This document shows positions 43,461-53,724 of a stretch of DNA of 64,000 nt, in pieces. The notes under the pieces were generated by a model. The model had not been told where the DNA came from and did no database searches. It worked only from the letters and a program-made list of their open reading frames with translations. The position numbers and the translations under genes were made by a program. The DNA is taken from the NCBI GenBank assembly GCA_017311185.1, contig JAESUZ010005534.1, positions 186,001 to 250,000 on the forward strand, written 5' to 3'. Position 1 is the first letter of the stretch, and each line of letters begins with the position of its first letter. The stretch comes from Proteles cristata cristata (Eukaryota > Chordata > Mammalia > Carnivora > Hyaenidae).

Positions 43461-43974
43461 AAATCCCTCCTCTGTATAAGAACCAAATGGGTGGTCAGCA
43501 ATAAGAGGTGGGCTCTTTCCAAGGCACACTCCCAAGTCATAGGTAGAAGGGATTTGAGAAACCTCTGTAACTTGCATTCCTTGTATTTTTTCTACTTGCT
43601 TATAGATACAGAACCGACTACTAAGAAAAGACAAAAGAACCTATTTCTGGAACTCCTAAATACCTGCCTGCAAATGCCAATACCGCAAATTGTGGTAGGG
43701 GCTCCCCTCAAACAGGTCAGAACACAAGTGCCCTGAAGAGAAATTCCGTTTTCACAATCTTTGCCTTTCTCTGAGTTTCTTGAACTAAACTGATGATTAA
43801 CTCGGACATTCTCAGGTAAATCTGTCCGTGAAACAACTGGCCCATAGGGTCACACTCAGGTCCAGATTTTTCCAGATGTTCTTCTAAAAATTTCGCCAGC
43901 TTCTTATAGACACATCCCAGACAGGGTGAGAGTTGCTGTCACAGCCAACCATGGACCTCACCGTAGCCCAGAGT
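43461..43974. other. Unique DNA, no feature recognised
   Basis: Overlapping frames on both strands at 43,407-43,736 start inside the L2 relic and have no motif. Confidence 0.4.
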
Positions 43975-44195
43975 GACGGGAAAAGCACCGGATTACGAGT
44001 CAGGCAGGAAGAGGATGGGGGAATGTTTCAAATCCTAACTCCGCCTCTTACTGGTTGTATGACCTTGGCCAGGTGACTCCATGTTCTGTTTCCCCATTTA
44101 CAAAACGGGAAGAAGACTTGCCTCACACGCTTCTTGTCAAGACTGAATGAGACAAATCCAAAAGAGATTATTAGTAAGGACCCAATACATTTTTG
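43975..44195 (-). mobile_element. MIR SINE relic, well preserved
   Basis: AAAGCACCGGATTACGAGTC, CTCCGCCTCTTACTGGTTGT, ATGACCTTGGCCAGGTGACT, TTCCCCATTTACAAAACGGG and GAAGACTTGCCTCACACGC give nearly the full reverse MIR. Confidence 0.85.
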
Positions 44196-44380
44196 TTTCC
44201 CTTGTTACTATCTTAATCATCTCCTCCTTTGAGAGGCTGCCTTTCTAATTTCAGAAGGAAGCAGGTGCCTAGGGTGGCTGCGGCGAGGTATGCTACCTTG
44301 TTTGTTTAAATTTCTAAAAAATACTTAAATTTCAAAGCTCCCTTATGGCAATTCTGTGACAGAAATAAAACTAGGCAGTT

Positions 44381-44393
44381 GTTGCTATGCAAC
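44381..44393. promoter_or_regulatory. RFX X-box-like palindrome
   Basis: GTTGCTATGCAAC is a perfect 5+5 inverted repeat (GTTGC/GCAAC) around TAT, the form of an RFX half-site pair. It lies about 270 bases upstream of an AATAAA motif in a CpG-containing segment. Confidence 0.35.
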
Positions 44394-44429
44394 ATCAGTA
44401 GTTTGCCGAGGGACTGGATATATCTTTGC

Positions 44430-44760
44430 TGTTACTTATCTTTAGTTGAATTGTGAGCAACGTTTTTTCTGACTACCCAGCGTTATCCTCTCCGTATTAC
44501 GCAAGGGCTGATGGGTGGGGTGGGAGAGGGGTCAGGAAGCTCTGCACCGAGGCTCCCTGGGCGACGGCTGCCGCCTGGCCGGCTCCCTGCTGGACGTTTG
44601 GGGTCCTCTTCCCACTTCTTGTTCTCTTTCCTTCATCTTGCCTCCATTGTCTCCACTTTAATAAAAGAAGGTCTCCTTGAGCCTTCTTGCTGGCACCCCT
44701 CTCCGTTTTGGTTTGGTGCTGGATTCTGTCCCTTTTGGAGCAGTAAGTATTAGGATTTAT
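44430..44760 (+). other. CpG-containing segment with polyadenylation-like end
   Basis: GC-rich core (GGGCGACGGCTGCCGCCTGG, 44,558-44,577) with more CpG than nearby DNA, then a T/C-rich stretch, AATAAA (about 44,661) and a GT-rich region (TTTTGGTTTGGTGCTGG). The order resembles a retroviral LTR R/U5 or a terminal exon. No coding frame with motif and no clear TG...CA limits or TSD are seen, so it is left unassigned. Confidence 0.45.
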
Positions 44761-44972
44761 TAAAAAACGTATTCATAGCCAGTCCACCCAATAAACGTCT
44801 CTACTTTTCCCTTAATAAAAGACACATTAAAATTAATACGAGGCGCTTTGTAAAATATTTAACTTTATGCTCTTGCGTCACTCTTATCCTCACCCTCTGC
44901 GCTGGTGCGTGATCCTCATACTTTTCATTTTCTTTCAGTATTCTCCTCCCTAAACTCAAAACAAACAAAGAG

Positions 44973-45193
44973 GGGGCGCCTGGGTGGCTCAGTCGGTTAG
45001 GCGTCTGACTTTCGCTTAGGTCATGATCTCGCGGTTCGGGGGTTCGAGCCCCACGTCGGGCTCTGTGCTGACTGCCGGCTCAGAGCCTGGAGCCTGTTTC
45101 AGAGTCTGTGACTCCCTCTCTCTCTGGCCCTCCCCTGCTCACGCTGTCTCTCTCTCTCTCTCTCTCTGTCTCTCCTAGAAATAAATAAAAATA
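44973..45193 (+). mobile_element. Feliform CanSINE, youngest subfamily
   Basis: Head GGGGCGCCTGGGTGGCTCAG, CTTTCGCTTAGGTCATGATC, box B GGTTCGAGCCCC, GACTGCCGGCTCAGAGCC, TCTCCTAGAAATAAATAAAA. The A-rich TSD AAAACAAACAAA precedes the element and recurs in its tail. Box A reads TGGCTCAGTCGG. Confidence 0.95.
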
Positions 45194-45784
45194 AAAACAA
45201 ACAAAAACAAAACTCTGCAGCCCAGCAGACCTGCAGTAAAAGTCCTCCACGTGTCTTCTTCCCAAGTCCTTCCCTCCCATCGCTGACTCTTCCCCTTTTT
45301 CCCCGTCTGCGTTTCAAATCCAGGGCTCTCACTGACCCTCGTGTTTCTATTCGTCCTGCTTGGATTCACTTGACGCTTCTGCAGCCTCCCAGCCTCATCT
45401 CGCTGGCGGCGACTCGTTGAAATGCCGGGGAACTGCGGGGAAAGAATACACAAGAATTCAAAGGGGGCTGTTCGCCAGGATTCTGTGACCAGGTCTGAGG
45501 AAGAACTGCCGGGGTTAGAGAGCATCCTGCGGAAACAGCGAGCATTCTGCAGATGTATTTCAGGCTAAAAGGACGTACCCTGTGCAGGGAGACATGAGGA
45601 AGCAACAACAGAACACACTGATTTTGAAGGAATGGCAGCATTTCATGCTGATTCCTCCCCTGCCTCTGTTCTCCCCTCTCCTGCCAGTGTGTCTCCGGCT
45701 GTATTTCTGCGCCCTCCCAACCCCCCGGAAATAGTTTTGCCTTTTATTTGCCTCATTCAGCTTTTCTAGGATCTTCTATGTAGA
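45194..45784. other. Unique DNA, moderately GC-rich
   Basis: Some CpG at 45,390-45,450 (CTCATCTCGCTGGCGGCGAC) but too few for a CpG island. The minus-strand frames (up to 116 codons) partly run through the neighbouring SINE and have no motif. Confidence 0.4.
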
Positions 45785-45945
45785 AGATAAATGGTCAGGA
45801 CTGAGAGGAACCTCTGATGATATGTAGGCTAACTCCCTGATTCTATACCAGAAGCCCAGAGACCAGGAGAGACTGGCTAAAGGCACACAGCTTGTTAGTG
45901 GTACAGGGAGATAGGGACCCAGTGTCCCAGGCCCCGGCTCTCCAA
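45785..45945 (+). mobile_element. MIR-family relic
   Basis: GATTCTATACCAGAAGCCCA, GACTGGCTAAAGGCACACAG and CTTGTTAGTGGTACAGGGAG resemble a MIR/MIR3-type 3' half. Confidence 0.6.
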
Positions 45946-46199
45946 CTAATGGACCCACTGGCTAAAAGATAGGCTTGGAAGGTGGAACTTCAAAAGAAGC
46001 CCTTGTTTCATTGTCTAGCTCATGTCTAATTAGAGACTGGTGAAGTCCTTTTCATCTCGGACAGAGGAAATGGAAGACTCAGAGTAATAACAGGTGGACA
46101 CAGTTCTGGGTGTAGAGATTTGTAGGTGATGCAAATCACATGGTACAAACGGGTTCTTGTTTTTCATAATGGTGTAACTTGCCCTATGGGCTTCAGCAA

Positions 46200-46810
46200 G
46201 CATTCATGTAGCAAACATGTATTGAGCACCTGCTGTTTCCTCATACGGCATTGGGTACCGGGGTACAGAGACGCAAAGAATATGATTCCGACCCAGCCCT
46301 CAAAATGCCTGTGGACTAATGGCTGAGCAAAATCTCCAATGAAACAGGACAAAAGACAGAATCATGCGGGAAATGCCTGTTTCCACACAGAGAAGGAATG
46401 CTTAATCCTCCCTGTGAGGAAGAGGATGGTTTCACAGAGGAGGTGGCTTCTGAGCTAGGTCTGATGGGATAAACATGAAAGTGGCAAACAGGCAGAGAGG
46501 GAGCAAGGCACTCCACACGGCTGAGCCGCCACATGTAGACCAAGAGGAGGCCACGACCAGCAGAGCATCTGTGGTTCTGGGCAAGAGGGATCGTGGTACA
46601 AAGGGCATGTGCAAAGGGAGGTAGGAGATTCGGCTGAAAGCGTAGATGGGCCTCATACACCCACGACAGGGGTTTGAGTAATAAATTCATTTATATATTA
46701 ATAGTCCACTTGGATAGAAAAAAAGATTTGCCGTTATGGTATTTGGACTTTATCCTGTGACCCACAGGGAGTTAAAAGGTTTTAATAATAGGAGCGTCGT
46801 GACTGGATTT
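46200..46810 (+). mobile_element. L2/CR1-type LINE relic
   Basis: ATGTATTGAGCACCTGCTGT, ACAGAGGAGGTGGCTTCTGA, GGCACTCCACACGGCTG, AAGGGCATGTGCAAAGGGAG, GGTAGGAGATTCGGCTGAAA and TATTTGGACTTTATCCTGTG follow the order of an ancient LINE 3' region over about 600 bases. The reverse-strand 124-codon frame (46,316-46,690) runs through it and is not a gene. Confidence 0.62.
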
Positions 46811-47144
46811 CTGTGTTGGAAAGATTTTCAGATTTTCACCACTGACCTTTCAAATGCTAGGTGAAATGAGCAAACGTTGCATCTTTCTGCTGGTAAAAGA
46901 ACTGTAAAAGCAAAGCTGTATTTACTAAGTGGGGAATATTTCAAGAAGACTTAGCTTGTTATGTCTGTTGAATTCTAAATAACAATGGTTATGGGTTATG
47001 ATAAGACCTGAGGATGAAGAGAACATCATCTTTTACTCTGCGGGAGCCCTTTGAAGCTCTCCTAATCTTCCAATGCCATTCAACCTTACAAAGTCTTATT
47101 TATAACACACAGAGTGACCCTCTACCCAGAAGGCCAGATAACAG
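46811..47144. other. Unique DNA, no feature recognised
   Basis: AT-rich, no supported gene. Confidence 0.4.
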
Positions 47145-47365
47145 CAACCACTAACATCTGTATAGTTCTCTATATTCACAAAAGACTTTTGTTCCATTTT
47201 CTGTGTTGATGCCGGCAACAACCGGACAAATAAGTGTTATTTTTGTCTCTGTTTTACACATGAGGAGACTGAGAATCCGAAAGGTACAGTGACTTGCCTA
47301 AGGTCACAGTCAGTGAGGGACGGGGCTGGGTTCTCTAACCCCACATTCTGATGTTCTTTCTATGT
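47145..47365 (+). mobile_element. MIR SINE relic
   Basis: AGCAACCACTAACATCTGTA, TTTTACACATGAGGAGACTG, GTGACTTGCCTAAGGTCACA and GGCTGGGTTCTCTAACCCCA give the MIR core and 3' part. Confidence 0.8.
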
Positions 47366-47844
47366 TAGTTTGCAGGTAATCAGTAGGGTGACAGCCAGAT
47401 CACTTTCCCAGAGATGAGAGACTACGATCTGCTCCAAAAGCTTCCCCCCCGTTTACTGATGGTCTTGGTCATGTCTTCACGCATCCAATAGAAGTTGTAA
47501 CAGCTGCTCATCGATGGACAGGATGTTCTAAGAATAAGATACCACTTTCAAAGGGTAGAGAGCAAGACAAGCGTATTGCTCATCTATGTTCACTTAGAAT
47601 AATAGTCTGAGGCCCAAAAGCCTAGAAACCATTCATATATTAGAGTTGATGACAAAATATTTTCACCTTGAATCTTTCTCTTTCACATGCAGAAGGGAAA
47701 ACAAAAATAGGTCATGTCTCTAACGTGTCCTCTTCCAGTGAAAACACACTTTTGCAGCCAATTGTAGTGACACATAAACCAGGCATTTAAAAAATCAGTC
47801 TCAAAGTAGCAAAATAATGGAGAAAGTCATCTCACCTTTCAGGA
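47366..47844. other. Unique DNA, no feature recognised
   Basis: No supported gene or clear repeat. Confidence 0.4.
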
Positions 47845-47930
47845 CCTGCGCTTTGTCTGTAAAATAATGGAGTTGGACCCAACGAACTCTAAGGTCTCTT
47901 TCTGTTCTAAGAGTGAATTATTTTATGTAT
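47845..47930 (-). mobile_element. MIR3-like relic
   Basis: TTGTCTGTAAAATAATGGAG and CGAACTCTAAGGTCTCTTTC fit a reverse MIR3-type fragment. Confidence 0.5.
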
Positions 47931-48209
47931 AAATGAAACAGGTTCATGTGAGATCTGACGAAGATCTTTTTGATCCTCCAGAGGTGATCCCTGGGTACAC
48001 AGTTTTCAAAGGCTACTTCTTTAGCCTTACCCACCCCCTCTCCCACTACAGAGAAAAGACAGCCTGAACGGATTCACCAACAAACAGCCATAAGAAGCCC
48101 AGAGGCATGGGAAGATGATCTCTTGGCAAATGCAGCAGGATGAAAAGTTCTCCCCTTTCTTCTCCCTGGTGGCAGAAGGGAGGAATCCCACAAAGACAAA
48201 CAACCCATC
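47931..48209. other. Spacer, no feature recognised
   Basis: No supported gene; the minus-strand 66-codon frame here has no motif. Confidence 0.4.
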
Positions 48210-49235
48210 TTAAAACAGTAGGTAAAGGACTTGAATAGAGAGACATTTCTCTAAGAAGAAAAACAAATGGCTGATAAGCATGTGAAAAGATGCTTTACAT
48301 CTTCAGTCATCAGGGAAATGCAAATCCGTATCAATATCACAAGGCGGGTAGAAAGATGGGCAAAATGGGGGGAGGAAAGTGGGAAGTACAGGCTTCCAGT
48401 CATGTAATGAATAAGTAAGTCACAGAGATGAAAGGCACAGCACAGGGAACGTAATCAATGGTAATGTAATAATGTCGCATGGTTACAAATGGTGGTTACG
48501 CTTGCGGTGAACACGACAAAATGTTTACAGTTGTCAAATCATTATGTTGTAACCTGAAACTAATGTCATGTTGTGCATCAGTTATAGTTTAATTTTAAAA
48601 ACCCACAGTGAGACATGACTGCAAATCTATTAGGATGGCTATAGTCAAAAAAGATACTAACAAGTGTTGGTGAGATATGGAGAAGTCGGGAAACTTGCAC
48701 AGTGCTGGCACCGATGCTGTGGAAAGCGGGTTGGCAACGCCTAAAACAAGCATCAAATTACCATATGGCCCAGCAATGCCACCCCTACATACACACTCAA
48801 AAGAACTCAAGACAGGAACTCAGAAAGATGCTAACGTTCTTTGCAGTGTTATTCAAAACAGCCAAAAAGCATGGATAAGTGAAATGTGGCATATACATAT
48901 CGTGGAATATTAGTCATAAAAAAGAATGAACTTCAGACACGTGCTACAACAGGGACGGACCATGGAAACATAATGCTAAGTGAAATAAGCTGTCAAACAA
49001 AAAGGACAAATACTGTATGGTTTCACTTATTTGCAATGTCGGTTACAGGCAAATTCACAGAGACACAAAGTGGTTTGAGGTTACCAAGGGCTAGAGGGAA
49101 GAAACAGGGAGTTTTGTTTAATGTACACAGAGTTTCTGTTTGGGTGATGAAAACATTTTGGAAATAGTGATTACTACACAACATTGTAAATGTAATTAAG
49201 TCCACTAACTTAAACACTTAAACAGGGTGAAAATG
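48210..49235 (+). mobile_element. L1 3' part (ORF2 end and 3' UTR), split by another L1
   Basis: Before the break: ACATTTCTCTAAGAAGAAAA, CTTCAGTCATCAGGGAAATG. After it: TCTATTAGGATGGCTATAGT, AACAAGTGTTGGTGAGATAT, CATATGGCCCAGCAATGCCA, ATCGTGGAATATTAGTCATA (end of ORF2) and GTTTCACTTATTTGCAATG, GGTGAAAATGGCAAGTTTC (L1MB-like 3' end). Frames are broken. Interrupted at about 48,345-48,600. Confidence 0.82.
48345..48600 (+). mobile_element. Short 5'-truncated L1 3' UTR inserted in an L1
   Basis: GGGGGGAGGAAAGTGGGAAG, CAGCACAGGGAACGTAATCA, ATCATTATGTTGTAACCTGA, AACTAATGTCATGTTGTGCA and TAATTTTAAAAA form an L1 3' end. The host sequence stops at ATATCACAA and resumes at CCCACAGTGAGAC. The TSD is too decayed to state. 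Confidence 0.75.
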
Positions 49236-49242
49236 GCAAGTT

Positions 49243-49254
49243 TCTATATATACA

Positions 49255-49292
<38 letters not shown>

Positions 49293-49302
49293 CACACACA
49301 TA
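49243..49302. repeat. (TG)n microsatellite flanked by (CA)n
   Basis: TATATACACACG, then about 16 TG units (49,258-49,289), then AAACACACACATA. The flanks pair with the TG run, so the stretch is an imperfect palindrome. It sits at the tail of the L1. Confidence 0.95.
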
Positions 49303-49887
49303 CAGAATCAGAATAAGAAAAAAAAAAGAAGAGCAAGGGTCAGAACTTGCCCCAGTTGAATATCGAAGCAGCCTAAGGCCACTGGGCTCATTGACCTGCC
49401 CCCAGAGCAGGGGAAAGAGCACACAGACAGGGCACAGGGGCATAGCCAGGCTGGCAGGGACAGACAGTCATCTTGGGTTCTTGTTTCCTGAAGCACGCAG
49501 AAAATCAATTCCCCACAACTGGTTGCAGATGGTGAGTGAGGAGCCATGGCAGGCAGGTGGCTGTGAAACTCACAAAGGACTACTAATTCCTGTGGGGCAT
49601 GTGGGACAGAGCCTCATCAGCAGAGCCTAAAGGAATGCCCACCGCTACCCCTGAACTTCAAGCAAGCAGCCAGAGCAGTGGGAATGGCCAAAAGAAAGGT
49701 AGGAAGATGTGACATCTGTGTTCCTCAGTCTCTACCTGATTCACTCTCAGAAAGGTAAGCAGGAAGAAGGAGGGAGGTAAAAAAGACCAAGTGATGCCCC
49801 TTCCCGCTAGAACTCTGGAACTCCTAGTCTAATATGAATGGGAGGGAGGAAGGGTAAAGGTTTTAATCAATGATCAGATACATGAAT
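49303..49887. other. Unique, fairly GC-rich segment
   Basis: Frames on both strands have no motif. A donor-like AGAAAGGTAAGC is at about 49,749, but no acceptor or exon can be paired with it. Confidence 0.4.
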
Positions 49888-50062
49888 TTTTACATTTTAT
49901 TTTAAGTTTTTTATTTGGGTATGGTTGGCACTTGATGTTACATTAATTTCAGGTATACAACATAGTGACTGAACATCTCTATACATTATGCTATATGCAC
50001 AAGTGTAGTTACCATCCGTCACCATGCAACGCGAATACAATATCACTGTATTGTAGAGAATC
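49888..50062 (-). mobile_element. L1 3' UTR fragment, reverse orientation
   Basis: TTTTTTATTTGGGTATGGTT, TTGGCACTTGATGTTACATT, AATTTCAGGTATACAACATA and GTAGTTACCATCCGTCACCA are the reverse complement of an L1M 3' end. It abuts a reverse SINE. Confidence 0.75.
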
Positions 50063-50187
50063 CCAAGCAGGTTCAGCACTGTCAGCGCAGAATCCAATAC
50101 GTGGGTCAGTCCCACAAACTGTGAGATCATGACCTGAGCCAAAATCCAGAGTTGGACATTTAACTGACTGAGCCACCCAGGAGCCCC
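50063..50187 (-). mobile_element. CanSINE fragment lacking its 3' tail
   Basis: Reverse orientation from AGAATCCCAAGCAGGTTCAG to TGAGCCACCCAGGAGCCCC. The CT tract and A-tail, which should be at the left end, are missing, so it was cut by a later event or recombined with the L1 fragment. Confidence 0.88.
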
Positions 50188-50189
50188 TC

Positions 50190-50862
50190 AAAATAGCTCT
50201 TTTAAAGGTCAATGAGCTACAAGAAAGACACTTGGACAAATCAAGAAAACAATACATGACAAATTAAGAAGTTTAGCAAAGAGACAGGAACATTTTTTTA
50301 AAAAGTTTCAGAGCAGGATATAATAAATGAAATGAAAAATGCAATAAAGAGCATAAATGGCAGAATGAATCATGCAGAAGGAAGAATCTATGTAGCAGAC
50401 GACAGGAACTTTGAGATTCTCCAGTTAGAGGGGAAAAAAACAAAAAGAATGAAAAAGAGTAAAGACGGTCGCCTGGGTGGCTCAGTTGGCTGAGCGTCCC
50501 ACTTCAGCTTAGGTCATGATCTCACAGTTTGTGGGTTTGAGCCCTGGATTGGGCTCTATGCTGACAGCTAGCTCAGAGCCTGGAACCTGCTTCAGATTCT
50601 GTGTCTCCTCTCTCTCTGACCCTCCCCTTGCTCACACTGTCTCTCTATCTCTCAGAAATAAGTAAAAACATTACCAAAAAATTTTAAGAGTTTCTAAAAA
50701 AAAAAGAAAGAAAGAAAAAGAGTAAAGAAAGCCTATATGACCAAAGGGATACCATCAAAAGAAATAATCTATGAATTACTGAAGTCTTAGAAAGAAAAAA
50801 AAGGGAGAAGAGACTAAAATATTATTTCAAAAGATAATGACTGAAATTCAACTTCCCAAATC
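50190..50862 (+). pseudogene. L1 ORF1 N-terminal/coiled-coil remnant
   Basis: GCAGGATATAATAAATGAAA, GGCAGAATGAATCATGCAGA and CTAAAATATTATTTCAAAAG fit the 5' part of the long L1 that ends at 56,588. The coiled-coil region is decayed, and a SINE lies at 50,466-50,713. Confidence 0.55.
50466..50713 (+). mobile_element. Feliform CanSINE, intermediate subfamily
   Basis: GGTCGCCTGGGTGGCTCAGT, box A TGGCTCAGTTGG, GACAGCTAGCTCAGAGCC, CTCTCAGAAATAAGTAAAA. The perfect TSD is GAAAAAGAGTAAAGA at 50,451-50,465 and 50,714-50,728. The A-tail has become an AAAG run before the second TSD. Confidence 0.96.
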
Positions 50863-51240
50863 TTGGGAGAGATTTGGAAATCCAAATTCATGAAGCTCAT
50901 AGGTCCACATAAAATCAACTTAAAGAAATCTCCAAGACACATTATAATAAAACTGTCAGAAAAGACAAAGAGAGTCTTAAAAGCAGCAAGAGAAAAGAAA
51001 CTTGTAACTTACAAGAGAACTCCTATGAAGCTAACAGTGAATTTCTTACCAGAAACATTACAGGCCAAGAAAGTGGGATGATATATTAAAGTGTTGAAAG
51101 AAAAGACTGCCAACTAATAACACTGTATCTGGAAAAGTTGCTCTTCAGAAATGAGAGAGAGATAAAGACTTTATGAGACAAAATGTAATGGAGTTCATCA
51201 CCACTAGACCTACCTTACAAGAAATGCTAAAGAGTTCTTC
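50863..51240 (+). pseudogene. L1 ORF1 C-terminal domain remnant
   Basis: The frame 50,863-51,081 reads SPRHIIIKLSEKTKRVLKAA, AAREKKLVTYKRTPMKLTV, FLPETLQAKKVG, a clear match to the RRM/C-terminal domain of L1 ORF1p, the RNA-binding trimer protein. A frameshift follows; the next 150 bases still encode KVLKEKT, EMRE-like and TTRPTLQEMLKSS segments in another frame, the usual ORF1 C-terminus. It is the best-preserved ORF1 part in the window, but truncated and not functional. Confidence 0.87.
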
Positions 51241-52029
51241 AAGCTAAAATGAAAAAACACCAATTAGTAATATTAAAATATACAATGCACTAGTAGAAAT
51301 ACATAGTCAAACACAGAATATGCTAATACTGCAACATGGCGGTGTGTTAACCACTTAACTCTAGTATATAGGTCCAAGGACAAGAATATTTTAAAAAAAA
51401 AGAATATTAAAAAATATCTGTAGCTACAATAATTTGTTAATGAATATACAATATAAAAAGAGATAAATTGTGATATCAAAAACACAAAGGGGAAGGAGCA
51501 AAAGATAGAATTTTTGTATATAACTGAAGTTGAGTCATCATCAGAATAAAGTAGACTATTATATCTATAAGATATTTTCTGTGAAACTCACTGTAACCAC
51601 ATAGCAAAAAACTATAGTATATTCACAGAAGACAAACAGAAGAGAATCAAAACATACCACTACAGAATATCATCAATTCACAGAGGAAAACAGCAAGAGA
51701 GGAAGAAAGGAATAAAGGACCTACACAACAGCCAGAAAACAGTAAGATGGCATTTGTAAATCCTTACTATTAATAATTACTCTAAATATAAATGGATTAA
51801 ATTCTCCATTCATAGAGCAGCTGGATGAAAAGAAAAACAAGATCCAACTAAACGTTTCCTACAAAGACTCACATCAACTTTAAGTATACATATATATAGG
51901 CTCAAAGTGAAAGAATGAAAAAAGATACTTCACAGAAATGAAAACCAAAAGAGAGCAAGTGTAGTTATACTTACATCAGACAAAACAGATTTTAACTCAA
52001 AAGCCATAACAAGAGACAAGGTTATTATA

Positions 52030-52034
52030 TAATA

Positions 52035-52073
<39 letters not shown>
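52030..52073. repeat. (AAT)n microsatellite
   Basis: About 14 AAT units, uninterrupted after the first two, inside L1 ORF2. Confidence 0.96.
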
Positions 52074-52075
<2 letters not shown>

Positions 52076-52153
52076 AGGGGTCAAAAAAATACAGAAAAAA
52101 GAAAACAATAATGATAAAAAGGTCAATTCATCAGGAGGATATGACAATTGTTA

Positions 52154-52389
52154 GGGGCACCTGGGTGGCTCTGTCAGTTGAGCATTGAACTCCTGATTTT
52201 GTCTCAGGTCATGATCTCACAGTTCATTGAGTTTGAGTCTTGCACCAGGCTCTGTGCTTACAGCATGGACCCTGCTTGGGACACTCTGTCTTTCTGTCTC
52301 TGTCTCTGTCTTTGTCTCTGCCTCTCTCTCTCTCTGCCCCTCCCCCACTTGTACTCTTTCTCTCTCAAAAATAAGTATTTTTTTAAAAA
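52154..52389 (+). mobile_element. Feliform CanSINE, old subfamily
   Basis: Head GGGGCACCTGGGTGGCTCTG, AGGCTCTGTGCTTACAGCAT, a long CT/GTCTCTGT tract, CAAAAATAAGTA tail. TSD GAGGATATGACAATTGTTA against GAGGATGTGATCATTGTAA, three mismatches, in keeping with an older insertion. Confidence 0.93.
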
Positions 52390-53525
52390 GAGGATGTGAT
52401 CATTGTAAATGTATATATACCAAACATCAGACCACCTAAATATATTAAGCAAATATTATCAGACCTTAAAGAATAGAAAACAATACAATAAAAAAACATT
52501 GCACTTAAGTCATACTTTAAACGACATGGACCTCACAGACATATACAGAACATTCCATCCAACAGCAACAGAATACACATTCTTCTCAAGTGAACATGTG
52601 ATATTCTTCAGGATAAATTTTGATAGATTACAAAACAAGTCTTACCAAAGGAAGACTAAAATCATAGCAAGTATCTTTTCTGACCACAATGGTATGAAAC
52701 TAGAAATCAATTACAGGAAGAAAGCTGGAAAATGCAAGAATATTTTTTAAAAATCTTGAAACAAATGAAAATGAAAACACAACCTACCAAAATTTATGGT
52801 GCAGCAAAAGTAGTTGTAAAAGAAGTTTATAATGATGAATGTCTAAATTAAGAAAAAAAAATAAGGGAACTAGATAAAGAAGAATAAACTAACCCAAAAT
52901 TAACAGAAGGAAGGAAATAACAAAGAGCAGAGAAGAAGTGAGTGAAGTAGAGACTGGAAATCAATAAAAACAACCAACAAAACTAAGAACTGGTTTTCTA
53001 AGATTTTTAAAAATTGACAGACCTTTAGTTAGACTAAGTAGAAGATTCAAATAAATGAGACTAAAAATAAGAGACGATACATTACAAGTGAAACCACAGA
53101 CATACAGAAGATCATAAAGACTACTATGAACAATTATACAAACTGGATAACCTAGAAGAAACTGATAAATTCCTAGAAACATACAACCTACCAATACTGA
53201 ATTATAAAAAAAAAAAATCTAAATAAATTAATATCAAAGAGTTTAAACCTGTAATCAAAAAGTTTCTAACATACAGGACCAGATAGTTTCCCTGGCTAAT
53301 TCTATCAAATATTTAAAGGAGAATTAACACCAATTCTTCTCAAACTCTTCCAAAAAATCAAAGAGGAAGGAATACTCCCAGGCTCATTTTACAAAACCAG
53401 CATTACCCATATACCAAAGCCATATGTGAACACTGTAAGAAAAGTAAACTATAGGCCAAAATCCCAGTGAATATACATGGAAAAATTCTTAACAAGATAA
53501 AAGCAACTGAACTCAACAGTCTATT

Positions 53526-53724
53526 TTTTTAATGTTTATATAGTTTTGAGAGAGAGAGGGAGCGGGAGAGGGGCAGAGAGAGAGGGAGACACAGAACTCA
53601 AAGCAGGCACCAGGCTCCACACTGTCAGCACAGAGCCTGGTGTGGGGCTTGAACTCACAAACTGTGAGATCATGACCTGACCTGAAGTTAGATGCCCAAC
53701 CAACTGAGCCACCCAGGCACCCCC
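53526..53724 (-). mobile_element. Feliform CanSINE, old subfamily
   Basis: T-run, AATGTTTATATAGTTTTGAG, GAGGGAGACACAGAACTCAA, GTGAGATCATGACCTGACCT, GAGCCACCCAGGCACCCC. The TSD is CTGAACTCAACAGTCTAT (53,508-53,525) against CTGATTTCAACATTCTAT (53,725-53,742). Confidence 0.94.

Larger units (their letters stand above)
51241..53055 (+). pseudogene. L1 ORF2 endonuclease region remnant
   Basis: The frame 52,409-52,750 reads MDLTDIYRTFHPTATEYTFF, FSSEHVIFF, SIFSDHNGMKLEINYRKK, the second half of the L1 endonuclease domain; the SDH signature (52,679-52,687) holds the catalytic Asp-His pair. The upstream half (51,750-52,140) is frameshifted. A SINE is at 52,154-52,389 and an AAT microsatellite at 52,030-52,073. 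This region is present here but deleted in the L1 at 7.2-13.3 kb. Confidence 0.85.

Noticed and set aside
45099..45641. Minus-strand frames up to 116 codons, some with Arg/Glu repeats
   Set aside because: They pass through the CT-rich part of a SINE; RERERE-type runs are translated SINE sequence.
46316..46690. 124-codon minus-strand frame
   Set aside because: Runs antisense through an ancient LINE relic, overlaps another frame and has no motif.
49700..49800. Donor-like GTAAGC and GTAGG sites suggesting an exon
   Set aside because: Single weak splice signals occur often by chance and no matching acceptor, frame or conserved block is visible.
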